This document shows positions 1 to 13,100 of a stretch of 64,000 bases of DNA, in pieces (within the stretch, counting starts at the first letter, position 1; every line of letters starts with the position of its first letter). Origin of the DNA: Populus alba (Eukaryota > Streptophyta > Magnoliopsida > Malpighiales > Salicaceae); contig NC_133299.1 of assembly GCF_005239225.2 (NCBI RefSeq), positions 8,932,967-8,996,966 of the forward strand, written 5' to 3'. A program made the position numbers and the translations under genes. The notes beneath the pieces are model-generated. The model was given only the letters and a program-made list of their open reading frames with translations. It did no database searches and had not been told where the DNA came from.

Positions 1-1013
1 GTTCTAGTTGATGAAATCTTTGCTGATAAAAGGTTATTTGTTATTTAAGTCCCTCAATATCTTTACAAAATCTAGTAATATCATCAGAATAAACATCTCT
101 CTATCGAATTAGGGATTGACACAACGTCTTCACGTCGTGAACCCTAGCCTTTATAACGGCACGAGAGGTCCTCAGATCCAATCTCTTTTGACTACTCTTG
201 CGCTTCCTTTACTATCTGACTGATATTTTACTTCTTAGATACCCATCTCCTAATAGTCAAGGTTTGCAATTTAAAAGCTTTAAAAAAAAAACATTCAAAA
301 AAATTGAGTGTGATAGGTCCCAACAAATGTTCAAACGATAAGTGAGTTGTTTCTCTTTGGGTGAGAAAGTACCGCAAGGTTTAGATAACAATTGATTACT
401 TGCTTTCATTAATAACTTTCAACTGCTTTAAATAAGCAAAGCCATGTACAAGAAATCTGAAATAAAAAAAAAAAGCTGGTAACTAACAATTGGAGATTAA
501 ACACGTAAAAAGAGAACATACCACATACATAAACACAAAGCATAACTAACAGAATAAAAGTAACATAATGAATGAAAATAAAACTGACAAAAAGTTCGCA
601 ATTACAAGCGACCCAATCTTGCAGGTGACCTAGTCCACCCCAATGTACCATTCTTATTCTTCACGTGACCATAACCTCTCCTCTATATGTATGCCCTATA
701 CAACTAGCTTTTTACATCCAACTTCATCCTAGGTATTTGGGGTTTGGTCTAAGGGGCCTTATTGGCCATCGTGGCTTATCAATACCTTTCTTATTATGTG
801 GATCCTTGTCCTAAAGGTCTATGCCTAAGAACATCTTCAACAGTTGTTTAATAGGTTCCCACATCGTCTCTTCTGTCAGTAGATTTTTGCAATGGACCAA
901 ACTCCCTTTGATAATTTAGGCTCTTGTTTGATCCAGCGGTGATTTAGAATAGTCTATGGTGTTTGTATGACTACCCCATCATCAATGAATGATGGAAACT
1001 CTATGTTGTGTGC
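1..1013. other. Intergenic, no gene recognised
   Basis: I see no supported coding region. Open frames here are short and do not resemble known proteins. The DNA is moderately AT-rich and unique-looking up to the start of the LTR-like block. Confidence 0.4.
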
Positions 1014-2457
1014 TGATTAATACTTAAAAGTGCATATTTATCAAGGTTTTATATCATCATTTTACACTTAAAGTATTAATTACTCCTTAACTAAAGCATG
1101 TTTTATAATAACAAGTCTAATATTATAAAATGCCTTAACATATGGTAAATGTTCATCTAAAATGTAGGCCTATCACATAAATCAAAGGATTGATTGATGA
1201 GTTCAAGTATGAAAATTGAAAGGACAAAGAGAGGGCCAAACTTATAAAAGAGATATTGGTGCAGTCCAAACTGGAACACTGTTCGGTAATTGGGTCATAT
1301 CTCGAGTTCTAGATGTCCAAATGACCTCCAAATTTTACACATATTTGTTAAGACATAGGCCTATAACTTTCATGTTTTCATCAAGATCTAAGACGACCGT
1401 TTCCAAGTCCAAATTATAGCAACAACAGAGAAGTTCGAATTTGTCCTGCAACCCGAATGTTGTTCAGTGTTTGGCCCATATCTGGAGTTTAGTAGCCCAA
1501 ATGACCTCTATTTTTTTTTCTTGAAAGATAAGACAATTTCCTACAACTTTCATGTTTTCAAGTGGTCCCAGTTCTAATGCTAACAATTTTGTTTTATTCA
1601 GACAAGAAGATAAGGATTTCACAAAGTCAAGAGTTGACCACCCACTCAACAATTAGTCATCAAATCAATAATTCTGAATTTTGGTCTATAAAAGGAGGCA
1701 TTTGCCATGCATTTAGGGGCTTGGTTTTTCAGATCAAGATCATGCTCTTTATTTCTCTCTTTATATTTTTTTTTTTGTAATTCTTAAGTTTTGCTTTCAT
1801 TAATATCTTGTTTATACTTTTCATTTCCTTTCCTTTCCTTAGTTAACTTGTATCTTATTTATGTTTTTGTTTTGTTTATTTATGTTTCTCTTCTTTATTA
1901 TGTTTAGCTAAGTTTATTATGTCAAGGTGAAAAGGTTACACTAATGGTGTAAGAATAAGTATAGTGTAAACTCAACATGGACCTTAATGTTTAATATTAA
2001 CATGTCTTATCTTTTTATCTTACTAATTCTTAATACCTTGCTTGTTAAATGGTTAATCTATATTTGTGTTGTATAACACTTGATACAACAAATGCTTGGC
2101 ACTCTCATAACCCAACCGTATGGTATTACCTACACATGTGCTATGAAAGGAACTTGATTTGTTGTTAACATAAGTTAGCATCATGAATTCTTGACAATGT
2201 TTAAAAGTTTGGTGTTACGTAAATAAGATAATTAATATGATCATATTAACAATTTATAATGAGTTATTAATGACAAATCATCTGATTGGAACCTCCTTCG
2301 TGTGTGGTTTCCAAATTGAGTAATAAGAGTTTATACTATACTTGTTTGAAATACCATTAGTGGATCCTCTAACCTTGAAATTTGTTTTTATCAGTGTTTA
2401 ATCCTTACAATAATCTTCCATCTTAAAGTTCTTATTAATTTCTTTCTCTTCTTTTAT

Positions 2458-2489
<32 letters not shown>
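2458..2489. repeat. (TAC)n microsatellite
   Basis: About eleven uninterrupted TAC units, inside the LTR-like block. Confidence 0.95.
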
Positions 2490-2703
2490 TTTACATTCTT
2501 GTTATATTTTATGTACGTTAAGTATGCTCCGTGTTTGATCAAGAATCTTGAGATTGTTGGTCTTGCCTTGTTCATTCACATCAGAAATCTATTTATATTA
2601 TATAATATATCTCTTTGATCTTTTCATAAACTCAATATATAGGCTGGAAACCTGTGACCCGATCTTTTAGATTATTCTCAGGTATAACAACGCCACGTAC
2701 TGA

Positions 2704-2780
2704 GTATTATTATTATTATTATTACTATTACTATTATTATTACTATTACTATTGTTGTTATTATTGTTGTTGTGTTGTTA
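2704..2780. repeat. (ATT)n-type imperfect microsatellite
   Basis: A run of TAT/ATT triplets broken by ACT and GTT variants, inside the LTR-like block. Confidence 0.85.
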
Positions 2781-3367
2781 TTTATAATTTATACAATTAA
2801 CCTCTATGTGGTTCGACCCCGGTCTTGCCAGGTTATTTATTACTTTGACACTCCTGCACTTGGAAGAAAACATCAATCTTTTGGTCATGTCATGCGCCAA
2901 CTCATTCTCCTTGTTAGTTTGTACCATTTGAGTAGGGATATGTGAAATATATGGTGAATGTGCCGCTCTGCTGGTAAGTGGAGCTTATATGCAACGGAGC
3001 TAATTTTATCCTGAAATTTATAGGGCTTTTAGAAGCCGCTAGCTAATTTTTGGTGTACTTTTTTGAAAACTGTTTGCTGGCAATAAGGATGTAGTTTCAA
3101 AAGCACTAATTCGCTAACCTCAAATGACACATCTTCACTTTTGATATGCTAATTGTTTCATCTTGGTCCTGTAGTTGTTGATTGCCTTCACGCACTAATG
3201 ATAGTCCCTCATTGTACAATGGAATGGTGGGTGTTAGTATATCATACAGTGCTTGAAAATGAGTCATTCTCATAGAGATATGGTAAGTTGTATTGTACCA
3301 GTATTCCGTCTAAGGCAAGTAAAAGCTCCATTCATGTGGCCACTAATGGACAAAAGCATTTAAGATA

Positions 3368-3703
3368 TTATTCGACACAGTGATTGATGACTTCCATTTG
3401 GCCATCGATTTGTGGGTGATACGCGAAACTAAGTTGCAATTTAGTGCCTGACATCTTAAAGAACTCTTGCAAAAAATTGCTTATAAAAATTGGATCAAGG
3501 ACACAAATAGTGGATTTGGGCATGCTGTGTAGCTTACAAACACCCTCCATAAATTTTTCTGCAATACTTTTAGTCGTAAAGGGATGAGTTAAGGTAAGAA
3601 AGTGAGCTGACTTACTAAGTCTGTTAATGACTACCATGATGATATTCTTGCCCTGCAAAATGGGTAACCTTTTAATAAAATCTAATGTGATGTTGTCCCA
3701 CAC
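3368..3703 (-). pseudogene. gypsy integrase core fragment
   Basis: An open stretch of 111 codons matching the rve integrase core. It starts WDNITLDFIKRLP, continues with the MVVINRLSKSAHF region, and ends at the DGQMEVINHCVE segment just before a stop. In intact elements the frame continues into the integrase C-terminus. Here a TAA interrupts it, and homology can be followed with further stops to about 2.9 kb. Confidence 0.85.
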
Positions 3704-4296
3704 TTAACGAGGAATGGGTAGCGGTTCTAGGAGACGTGCTGGCGCCAAAGTTTCTATCTTTATCTTTTAGCACACCATGCAACCCATGATATATTCTTGG
3801 ACTAATTTGAGCATCCTCGACTAATAAAATTGTTGCCCTAATTTTTTATATGTGCGTAGTATGCTTGAGTGGCCACCCATATTAGTGTCATGCATCTTAT
3901 GTAGCAGCTTGGAATGTAAGGCAGGATTGGTTGGTACGATGACCCATTCCTTGTAACAAAGTAGGCCATTACGCCATATATAGTGGCTGCTGGGTTGGTC
4001 CATGGCTACTCGGCGCATGGACTGGATATACGAGTCCTTCTTTGCAATTTGCTTAATATATTCCTATAAGGTAACTCGAGGAATAAAAATATGGTGAAGA
4101 ATAAGGCTACCTTGCCTACGTGAGAGAGCATCGACTATGCAATTTTCACTTCCCGAACAGTAAGTGATCTCATAGTCATAGCCTAAGAGTTGGCTACCTA
4201 TTTTTGTTACTCTAGTGTGGCAATACGTTGCTCTAGAAAATACTTTAGGCTTTGTTAATTCATCTCAATATAGAATTTTTGGCCTAGGAGATATGG

Positions 4297-4650
4297 TCAC
4301 CATTGGCGTATTACTTCTATGATGGCTAACATCTCTTTAGCGTAAGTGGACCAAGACTTTTTTGCCACCCCAAATGCTCGACTCATAAATGCAACCGGTT
4401 TGCCTTGTTGAGAAAACACAGCTCTAATTCCTTCTCCTGATGCATCGGTTTCAATAGTGAAGACATCGTTGAAGTTGGGCATTGCCAGTGTTGGTGTGGT
4501 TGTCATGGCTTTTTTAAGAGTAAGAAAAGCAACTTCGCCTTCCTCATGCCATTTGAATTGGCCCTTTATATGGAGATTAGTGAGGGCTTGCGCAACAATG
4601 CCATAATTTTTGACAAAGTTCCTATAATATTCTATCAACCCTAAAAACAC
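4297..4650 (-). pseudogene. gypsy RT thumb / RNase H fragment
   Basis: An open stretch of 117 codons starts in the RT thumb (FLGLIEYYRNFVKNYG) and runs into RNase H (TIETDASGEGI, VAFMSRAF, YAKEMLAIIEVIRQW). This is the classic Ty3/gypsy junction. It is part of the broken element and not a host gene. Confidence 0.85.
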
Positions 4651-5950
4651 ACGTAGCTAAAAAATGTTAATAGGCCGAGGCCATGCCACCATGGTTGCAA
4701 TTTTGCTTTCGTCTACTTTCACTCGACTAATGACAATGTGCCCTAGGTACTCCAACTCTTGTTGGCTAAAAGAACATCTCCTAGCATTGACAAAGAACTG
4801 TTGCAGCTTTAATATCGCCAGAGTCTGTTATACATGCATCAAATGCTTGTCCTAAGTAAGACTATAAACCAATATGTTATCGAAGAAAACTAGTATGAAT
4901 TTTCTAAGATGACAACGGAATATAGAGTTTATGATAGCTTGAAATGTAGAAGGTGCATTACACAGGCTAAATCACATAACCAAACATTCATAATGTCTGT
5001 TATAAGTATGGAAAGTAGTTTTTGAAATATCTGGAAGATTAACTCATACTTGATGGTCCCCAGCTCTCAAATCTAGCTTGGTGAAATATGAAGCACCATA
5101 GAGCTCGTCTAACATATCATCAACCGTGGGAAAGGGGAAGTAGTCCTTCACGATGGTAGCGTTGAATGCATGATAATTCGTGCAAAACGCCAATTTCCAT
5201 CTTTTTTCTTCACTAATAGTGTCAATGATGATAAAGGCCTCATACTAAGTTGAATGAGGCTAGAATTTAACATACCATGGACTTTTTTCTCGATCCTTTT
5301 CTTTTAATAGTACACATAACAGTACGGTTAGACATGGATTGGTTTGATTCCTTCTTTGAGGGAGATGTAGTGATCAACTTCCTTGATGGGCGATAGATCA
5401 AAAGGCCCCTTCAATAATTCCGAGAACTCTTGCAAGATTTTCTGCATGTTAGGATGCATTGTTTTGTGTGGCTCCGTAGCACTGACCTGCATGCATATTG
5501 CAAAAATGGCATGGTTTTAGTGAACTTTTTTTTTTATAGTTCTTTGAATGATGTGGCTTGAATGACTCATCGTTAACCCCTTACAACCACCTGATCTGGT
5601 TCTTTCAAAGAAATTCCATGATTACATGCTTCTAGTTGAAAATCATGAAGCCTAACATTTCAAGCCATTGGATTCCTAGGACTAGATCCAACCCTGTAAG
5701 AGGAAGAGACTAAAGAGTTAAAGAGAAATTAATGCCTTGTAGGTCCATTCATACCTCTTCAAAACACCAATAACAATTTAGTTTCTCGTCATTAGCTATC
5801 TGCACAGTGAAAGTCTTGGTTGACACCATTGGTAATTGCAACCTGTTGGTTAACCTCTCACTAATGAAGTTGTTAACCCATTATTGACGAGTATAATGGC
5901 ATCATGGGAATTGATTTTGATAACTATTTGTATGGTCTTGGGCGTAGTCC

Positions 5951-7894
5951 ATCCTGTTAACACATGCAACGTGATTTATTACTTTATTTAATATAAGAGA
6001 TTTAAGCTAATTTACTAGAGGGGTTTTTCACCCTTAATCATTTAAATTTTTCCTCTTAATTTAATATTTTTTTAGTTAGGGATTACCTTATTCAACACTG
6101 GTTTATAATTTTGAGCCAAAGGTTTACAAGTATAGCCTGTAAGTGTAAATTAGATTTACATGTTTTTATTCATGGTCTATATTACTATGCATTTCAGGTC
6201 CATCTTAACTACCACACAATAGTGATCTCGTTATTGAGACTACATAGTTTTTGTATTGGGTAGAATTTTATAATTTTCATTTTATCTCATATAGTTAAAC
6301 TTGATGTATATATTAAGCTTTAACATTTTCAAGTTTGTAATAAAGTATTTGAATGAATTATATTAAGCTAGATTTTATTATATAAAAATATTTGTATATA
6401 TCTTGTAAAATAATATAAACTCTACTTGTGTATAAATATAGTGAACAATTATAATTGATGAAATTGTTTGGGTGGTATGCCTGAGACTATCTAAGTATTT
6501 GTTGTGTTAGTTGAATGTGCTTTGGGTTGTTGTTGTTATGCTGCAAGTATTAATACGAGATAAAAATTTTAGGTTAGGGGGAAATCCCTTGCATGGTTGA
6601 TATATATACGTAGTGTACAATTTGTGTTTTGCGTGTTAATTGGGAGGGCCTTCGTATATGGGAGACTATTAAAAATAAATATACTTTATTTTACACATAT
6701 ATATGATTAATGAAAAGGATGAAGTTGCATTAAAAATTATAGGGAATCTTGCCTCTTAGGTCCTTTAACCAATTGTTTTAAAAAAAAAAACTTTAATTTT
6801 TTTTTCCAAGCTTATGAATGCCTAAAAAGTGGGAAAAAAGCCTTGACTAAGGTATTAGGGTCATTGCTAGCGAATCCTATAACTAATTATCAAGAATGGC
6901 AATTAAGCTTTTTTACGCTTTCAATATGTTACTACAAGCTATCATGGTTTATTCTTTTGTTATGATCTCAATCATGTTGTTTGATGATGTTGGTTGTTTT
7001 TATCTGCAATTTTTTTTTATTGTTCTTATCATTGGAAGCTTTGACCGATTTTACCAGTTGTTGGTTTGATTATACTATTTGAATGATATTCATTTTATTT
7101 TGATGTTATATACAAATAATTTTTTTTCTTATTTTATGGGTTCATTAGAGATGTTCTCTTTTTTTTCCTTGAACTAGAATATTTTCTCATATGACTTTCT
7201 TTCAACTGTTAACTTTGTCTCTAAACAATTTTTGTTTAGGTGATTAACATGTTCATCATGTTATATGCATCATACTCTAACTTATTGATTTCATCTTTCT
7301 AGGATTATTGTGTTACCTTTTGTTTAGATGAATTGTTCTTTTTTATTGAATCATTATTTGCATCCTTGCTTAGATAATTAGTTTATCTTCTTTAAGATCC
7401 TTAAGCATGATCAACTTTTAGATGCTCTCCTACTGTTTCAAACAGATCTTATTTTATTTTATATTAATCTTTTTTCTTTTTTAATTCTATTATCTTTGAT
7501 TTAACTTGGGGAATTTGATTTAACTAAAGGTATTGGATTCATGGATTGACATCACAAGGTCAAATATACCTTAATAAATCAGGTTTTCTTCTTTGTCACA
7601 GCAAAAACAATGTTTTCTTCAAGAAAAACACAATAATATTATTAATCTGAAGGCTGCTCAAATTCATAACAAGGAAAACATTATATAATTCTAAGATAAT
7701 TAACCATAATGAACCCATATTGGGTTGCAAACCATTGAGCTTTCAGCTAACACAAGCTTAAAGCTTAAAACACTTAATTTGGGTTAAAACAAACCAACTA
7801 AACTTAAAAACATAAACTAAAATATTATAGTTCAAATAATTTTTAAAACAACATACAAACTAAATAAAATATTTAAAATAATACAAGGAAATAA
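5951..7894. other. AT-rich intergenic, no gene recognised
   Basis: AT-rich DNA with short homopolymer tracts. I see no ORF, RNA gene or clear repeat unit in it. Confidence 0.4.
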
Positions 7895-8710
7895 TCAGCC
7901 CCCAAAACCATCCATAGCTTGATTAATTTCCTTGTGTAGTCGAGGATGACTTGTGTAGAAATAATGTATGCTTGTTGTCCCTTTTAGACCTTTTTTCTTA
8001 CTTGGAACATGTTGCCTTGAATGCTTGATCTTCTTCCCTTGTATTGTCAAATTAATGCTCTCAAAAAAAGAAATAAAATTTGTTGAATTCTTTCCTTTTA
8101 AAAGGTTTCCACAATCGTAAGGAAATGTTACAAGAGAAAGGAAAGAAAACAAAAAGGAAAGTCCTTCAAATCTAGCCGCCTCTTATTCTCCTTGTAAGGA
8201 AATGAATCCTTGCTTGTAATAGGCAAATAAATAGGGAAATTTACTCTCACATGTTGTTGCCCCTTGGTTTCCATGTTAGATATGGAATCTTTATCCAATA
8301 TGAAGACACAATAATCTGTTTCTAATTCAATCTTATAATCGCCCATCATGAACTTAAACTTAGGATTTTTGACAAATTTTTGTAGGAAAAAGACCCAAAC
8401 ACCTTAATTAATCCTAGCCATTTTTGGACCTCTATGCACATCCACAAGGCCCAAATCAAATTTGGTTGTAACCAATTCATCCATAATTAGGAAGAACTTA
8501 TCAACTCCAACAAACTCAATCTAGTTGGATGCATTCCAAGGTAAAAACCCAACATGGCTTATGGAAAACAAGCTAAAACCCAAGGAAAAAACCTCATTTG
8601 GCTGAATGGTCTTCCCCTCAAACCCAAGCTCCCAACTGAATCCTCATCATGAGTAACCCAAGGTTGAATTATAGGCTAAACTATATCATCCTCCATTTCT
8701 TTTAAAGGAT
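7895..8710 (-). pseudogene. Unrecognised degenerate ORF, probably repeat-derived
   Basis: On minus, one frame from about 8590 to 8128 reads as protein with only two stops. Recognisable runs include MDELVTTKFDLGLVDVHRGP and MMGDYKIELETDYCVF. It then shifts to a second frame (8152-7895) with SINLTIQGKKIKHSRQHVP. The lack of introns, the internal stops and the shift suggest a decayed element ORF. I cannot name the family. It could be a lineage-specific gag-like or domesticated sequence. Confidence 0.4.
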
Positions 8711-10134
8711 TCGACCTTAAATTTAAAACATGAGAATCATCAACTAAAAGAGCATCATCATTACACGGCCCAAATAATGTGTAATCATCAAAACCTTGTT
8801 AACAAATAATCTGTTTTGAATAATACTTTTATTCAAATACAAACTCTCTAAGTTTTAACAGATCCTCATAAACCTATTTAGGAGATAAATAAATAAGAAC
8901 TTGATGTGAACCTCTTGATTATATGGTCAAGCAACTCCTAACAAAGATGATGTTTCTCAAAGCTAAAAATCAAGTTTGAGAACCTTGTGTAAACCTCCAA
9001 TAAAAAATAGATAAATATGGGTTAAATAGGGTAATTATCAAGTGAAAAATAATAAATTAGAGAGAAAATCTTATGAATTGCAATGAAAATTTCTAGAGAT
9101 TAATTGAAAATTTAGAGAAGTTAAAGTAATAAAATAACATGTGGAATATTAGTTAAAAATATAACATATGCCGGTGAGAATTAAAAGTTTTGCCAAAACT
9201 ATATACTCGAAACTACATTAAACCATATACTAACATCTATAAAGAATATAAATTGTAAAATCTCATGGCACACAATTTCTGTATTAATATTCAAGTTTCA
9301 TCTCCGGTGCGTGATTTATCTTTAAGCCTGTTGACGCATAAATCTTGAGTGGCTAACTTAATTTTAAAAAATCCATCAATTAGTCTTTTTGAACAATTCT
9401 ATCCTTAATTCCCAAATTGATTTGGGAGCTCTTAAGACAGCATTCCTTGGTTTTAGACAAAATGAAACCCCTTTCTAAGAGGATCCCATGCATGAGAAAT
9501 TCCCTTCTTTCCCTTTATCATTCTTTTCTTATAAGCTACTCTCTCTTAACCCAAGTGCCACATGATTAGACCTAAACTAATCAATTATTAATCATCTTTT
9601 AACTCACTATAATCTAATCCAATGGGCTAAATCGACAAAAAGTTTACAAATATAAAGTAAAAATCTCATCAATTTACAATAAATTTAAAAATTAGTAAAA
9701 ATTGAATTTGCCGGATGGATACATACACAGGAGGGTTTTCCACGTCATTTTGACGAAATAAGTACATCAGATGTTAACATGTGCCTCCAAGAAAACCCGA
9801 AAGAGAGTACATTAAAGATGTGGAGTGATAAAGAGAGATCGATCATTTAAGGTACCAAGATCGTTCAGTTACAACACTTCTGGAAAACAATTTACAAAAA
9901 TAGTAAGAAAACAAGTCAGGAAAGAGAAAAGGAAAAGGTATTCCATGCCTATATTTGTACAAATGCAGGAGGCTTGACTGATCAGGGAACAGACAGAATT
10001 TTCTTGGCTTGCACTGCTTCCTCAGCTCACACTCCTCGCGAAGTCAGCCGAACATAAACAATTAGTTGTTATAACCTAGTAAAGTTCACGTTTTCTCTAA
10101 GGGTGGCATCGCTTGAGAGCCACTTTGGTGAAAT
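8711..10134. other. Intergenic plus 3' flank of the TKI1-like gene
   Basis: AT-rich, with no ORF of note. The right part (about 9.75-10.13 kb) is less AT-rich and probably contains the 3' UTR of the minus-strand gene ending at 10135. I could not place its polyadenylation site with confidence. Confidence 0.4.
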
Positions 10135-13100
10135 TCAAACCCCCCCGCTGATTTTAAAATCTGAAAATGAGGTAGTTTCTCGAGCCTCAACTGTTGAAAT
10201 CGAATCTTTCTTGTTTAGCCCGAAAAAGGAGCAATTTTGAAATGCATCCAAGCTGCTGGCTATCAGATGGTTCAAACCACCAAGGCTATCACTTAAAATC
10301 AAATCTTCAGTATGATATTTGGAGGATGGTATATCCAGATCTAATAGCCCTAACGAGTCTGGCTGCAAAGCCAAAAGAAAAGGAAGGAAAGAAAAAAAGG
10401 AAAAAAGAAACAGAAAGGAGTCAGGTTGTATTGCGGATAGCATGAATCACATCTGCTATAAAACTGACTAGATTTTCCATGGGGCTATACATCCTTTGGC
10501 ACCAGAATGTTAACCCGGTCAACTTTAAGGAGCTATAGAGCATAAAACAACAGGAAAGAAATCATTGATGAAAAAAGAACATACCCAATAGATATCTGTT
10601 AGCCCATTGAAATCCCTTACTTGATTGGACACAACTTGTGAATCAGATGAGCATTCGTCCATAGGGTCTCCACCAGTAGGATAATCATTAGGCCCTTCAA
10701 TAACAGGCAACTCCTGCAATACAAGTGTGAATACATTACCCTTAATCAGCCCTCCCTTCTACTTGATAATGGAATCACTTGCACAAAATACAAGTGTAAA
10801 AGAATACCTCAAGAAAGGCACTGGATGCAATAGAGCTTGTTCTGTCTATCTGTTTGCTGACCCGTGGAGAAGCAACAGCAGATGAAGTAGTAACTTCCTT
10901 ACGTAAAGAATGATTCTTTTGAAAAGCAAAAGCATCACATGTCTCTTCACCATCCCAGATAGAAGATGTATGGGATGTGACTGTGGAATGAAATCCCATT
11001 TTGCCTTGATGTCTTGAGATATGTGCAGCAATTGCTGCATCAAATGAATCACAGCTGAATGGGATCTCCTGAAGGCATTGATTGCTTTGAACTATAAGTG
11101 GTTCGATGCAGTTATGATTTGCTACATGAGGTAATTCTGATAGTAGATCTCCAATGCCAACATTGGTAAGGCTATCAGCCCACTCCCCAGCAGACAGCGG
11201 ATTTACATTGCTCAATCTCAAGCCATCCTATGTATATTAAGATCAAAGCACAAGTTAACAAATGGATTAGAAAATATGCACATTCATCCTGGCTGAAACA
11301 TTTCAAAAGTCAATAATAGGTGATGCATATATTTACCAATGCACAAGTTATATTAAAACTTAGATAGTCAAACCTCAATTTATGGACGTGACATGAATGC
11401 TGCATCAGTAAGTATGATATATAGCAGAAGAAAGAAGTGGTATAAAGTTACATGAACTTAGATAACATTGAATTGGATTAAAATCACAACATTGAATTGG
11501 ATTAAAATCACAAGTTGCAATTACCACATCTTCCAATTGTTGCGTGTTAGTCCTATCATCAGTCTCCTTTCTATGCAAGGATATGTTTGCTGCAGGATCA
11601 AAGGACTTCACCAGATTATTTCTGGGTCCTGTGGCAACGAACTCATTATTCTCATTGGTCACTCCTGCAGAATGAAGTATAGAAGCATGATTATTGTTCT
11701 CTGAAGTTGGGCAATCCCTACAGGGATTCTCAGGTTTCTCAAACTGATCACTGGTAGAGGGCTCAGCTGTGGATACAGAATCCATAGTCTGCTCCTTCTC
11801 ATTTCCTCCAACTGGAAGGCAACTATATGTTGAAGGTGCTTGCAATGTTACAGAAGCGAAGTTGACATTGGAAAACCAGCCATACCTTTGTTGAAAATGC
11901 ACAAGTCAGTTAAAGTAGATTCCAGATATGGATTTGGATTTAAGTTCAAAAGAGAATTAGAAGAAACCTCAAGCGAAACACTGGAGGACTGCCAATTGAA
12001 AAGTATACATCGGCTGCACTGACAAGTGAGTCCTGTGTCCATCTTTGATAACCCACCAGGTTCTCTCTATTAACACCGTAAGGGAAAAGCATTAGTTCTC
12101 CAGATGCTACAGTAGAATCACCCCATTTCCGGTTTAAATGTTCCAGTACTGATGATATCTTTTTTCGAGTGCTAAGAGTGAGCTCCAGGTGTGGATTATG
12201 CTTATCCTGCAACCAGATGAAAATGCATTTACATCCTTTATATTCAGAAGACTGCTCGACAACTTGAACTTCTACCTCAAAATTATCAACATAATCCATC
12301 TTTGTACTCACCATTTCTAGGGCTCTTCGAGTACCATCATCAATTGGGAACAATTGAAGCTTAAGCTTCATATTAGTGAGTGCATTACTCTCAACACAAC
12401 GAAGCGAAGGATGAAAATGCGGAAGAAGTTTTTCGACAGGATCAAGACCCTTTTTCCCTGGAAATCAAAGAACAATCACTTATTGGCACTTCAAGTCAAA
12501 TTTTTGGAATAGGAATTGGTGAGGATCAGCCCCACCAACCATACCTTGGTCATGTTCATCCTCTTTATCAGTGGCTGTCCGTTCCAAATGCTCAGCAGCA
12601 TCGGCTACCAAAGAAACTCCAGCAATTGCAGCCTTTTCCCATTTTTTATATGCAGCTGATGAGACTAGACCCAATGACAATCAATTAACAAAGAGATCGG
12701 TGCAAAAAAATCATGATTTCAGACCAAACAAAGTGAAAGAAATTCATCCCTTCATCTGAGTAAACCAGGTGATAGTAAAATCAAGAAACCAGAGACACAT
12801 AGCTTTTAGCAAGGAATAATGGTTACAACATAAAGGCCATCACCCAGTCATAACCCCATTTGATTTGGGTATTGGAAGTAAGATTTTAGGGGCAATAATA
12901 TTCTTCAGCATTTCTGCAGAAAGTAGCTGTTTTTTATGATCATTGATTCTTTCAAACACACCCCAAAAGAATATCGCATTTATAGTTCAAAAATGATAAT
13001 TGTAAGCTGTCCAATTTTTGCACAGATACTTCAAGGATCATTCCAAAATGAACATTAAAGTAAATTCAAGAATGACATAAAAGGATGCAAGATAAATGTG

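Larger units (their letters stand above)
1014..2875 (+). mobile_element. LTR-like non-coding block, plus orientation
   Basis: The block begins TGATTAATAC and ends with ACATCA, so it fits TG...CA termini. A strong TATA box (TATAAAAGG) lies near 1686, as in an LTR promoter read on plus. An imperfect inverted repeat (about 1018-1032 with 1064-1079) sits at the left edge. It has no long ORF. It contains an internal tandem duplication (about 1280-1381 and 1463-1561) and two trinucleotide microsatellites. The general look resembles LTRs of large Ty3/gypsy elements in woody dicots, which is inference. It may be a solo LTR, since no matching partner LTR was found in the window. Confidence 0.45.
2890..5950 (-). 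mobile_element. Degenerate Ty3/gypsy retrotransposon pol region
   Basis: Read on minus, the order is protease-like (about 5.9-5.6 kb), reverse transcriptase (about 5.25-4.85 kb), RNase H (4650-4297), zinc-binding/chromatin-proximal linker (4018-3821) and integrase core (3703-3368). The RT carries recognisable pieces such as YHAFNA, DYFPFPTVDDML and TKLDLRAG. The catalytic FFDD box reads FFDNILVYS, so one Asp is lost. RNase H has FTIETDASGEGI. Integrase has MVVINRLSKSAHF and AYHPQIDGQMEVIN. Stop codons and frameshifts break every domain, so it cannot be autonomous. The TATA of the LTR-like block to its left points the opposite way, so the two are probably not one element. Confidence 0.85.

Noticed and set aside
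2810..2835. GGTTCGACCCC as a tRNA T-arm
   Set aside because: No cloverleaf can be formed around it, and it lies near the end of the LTR-like block.
10194..10445. Plus ORF of 83 codons
   Set aside because: It is antisense to the last TKI1-like exon and intron.
11946..12371. Continuous 141-codon ORF as a single exon
   Set aside because: Family comparison and good GT-AG signals show a 105-nt intron inside it. It remains open by chance or as an alternative isoform.
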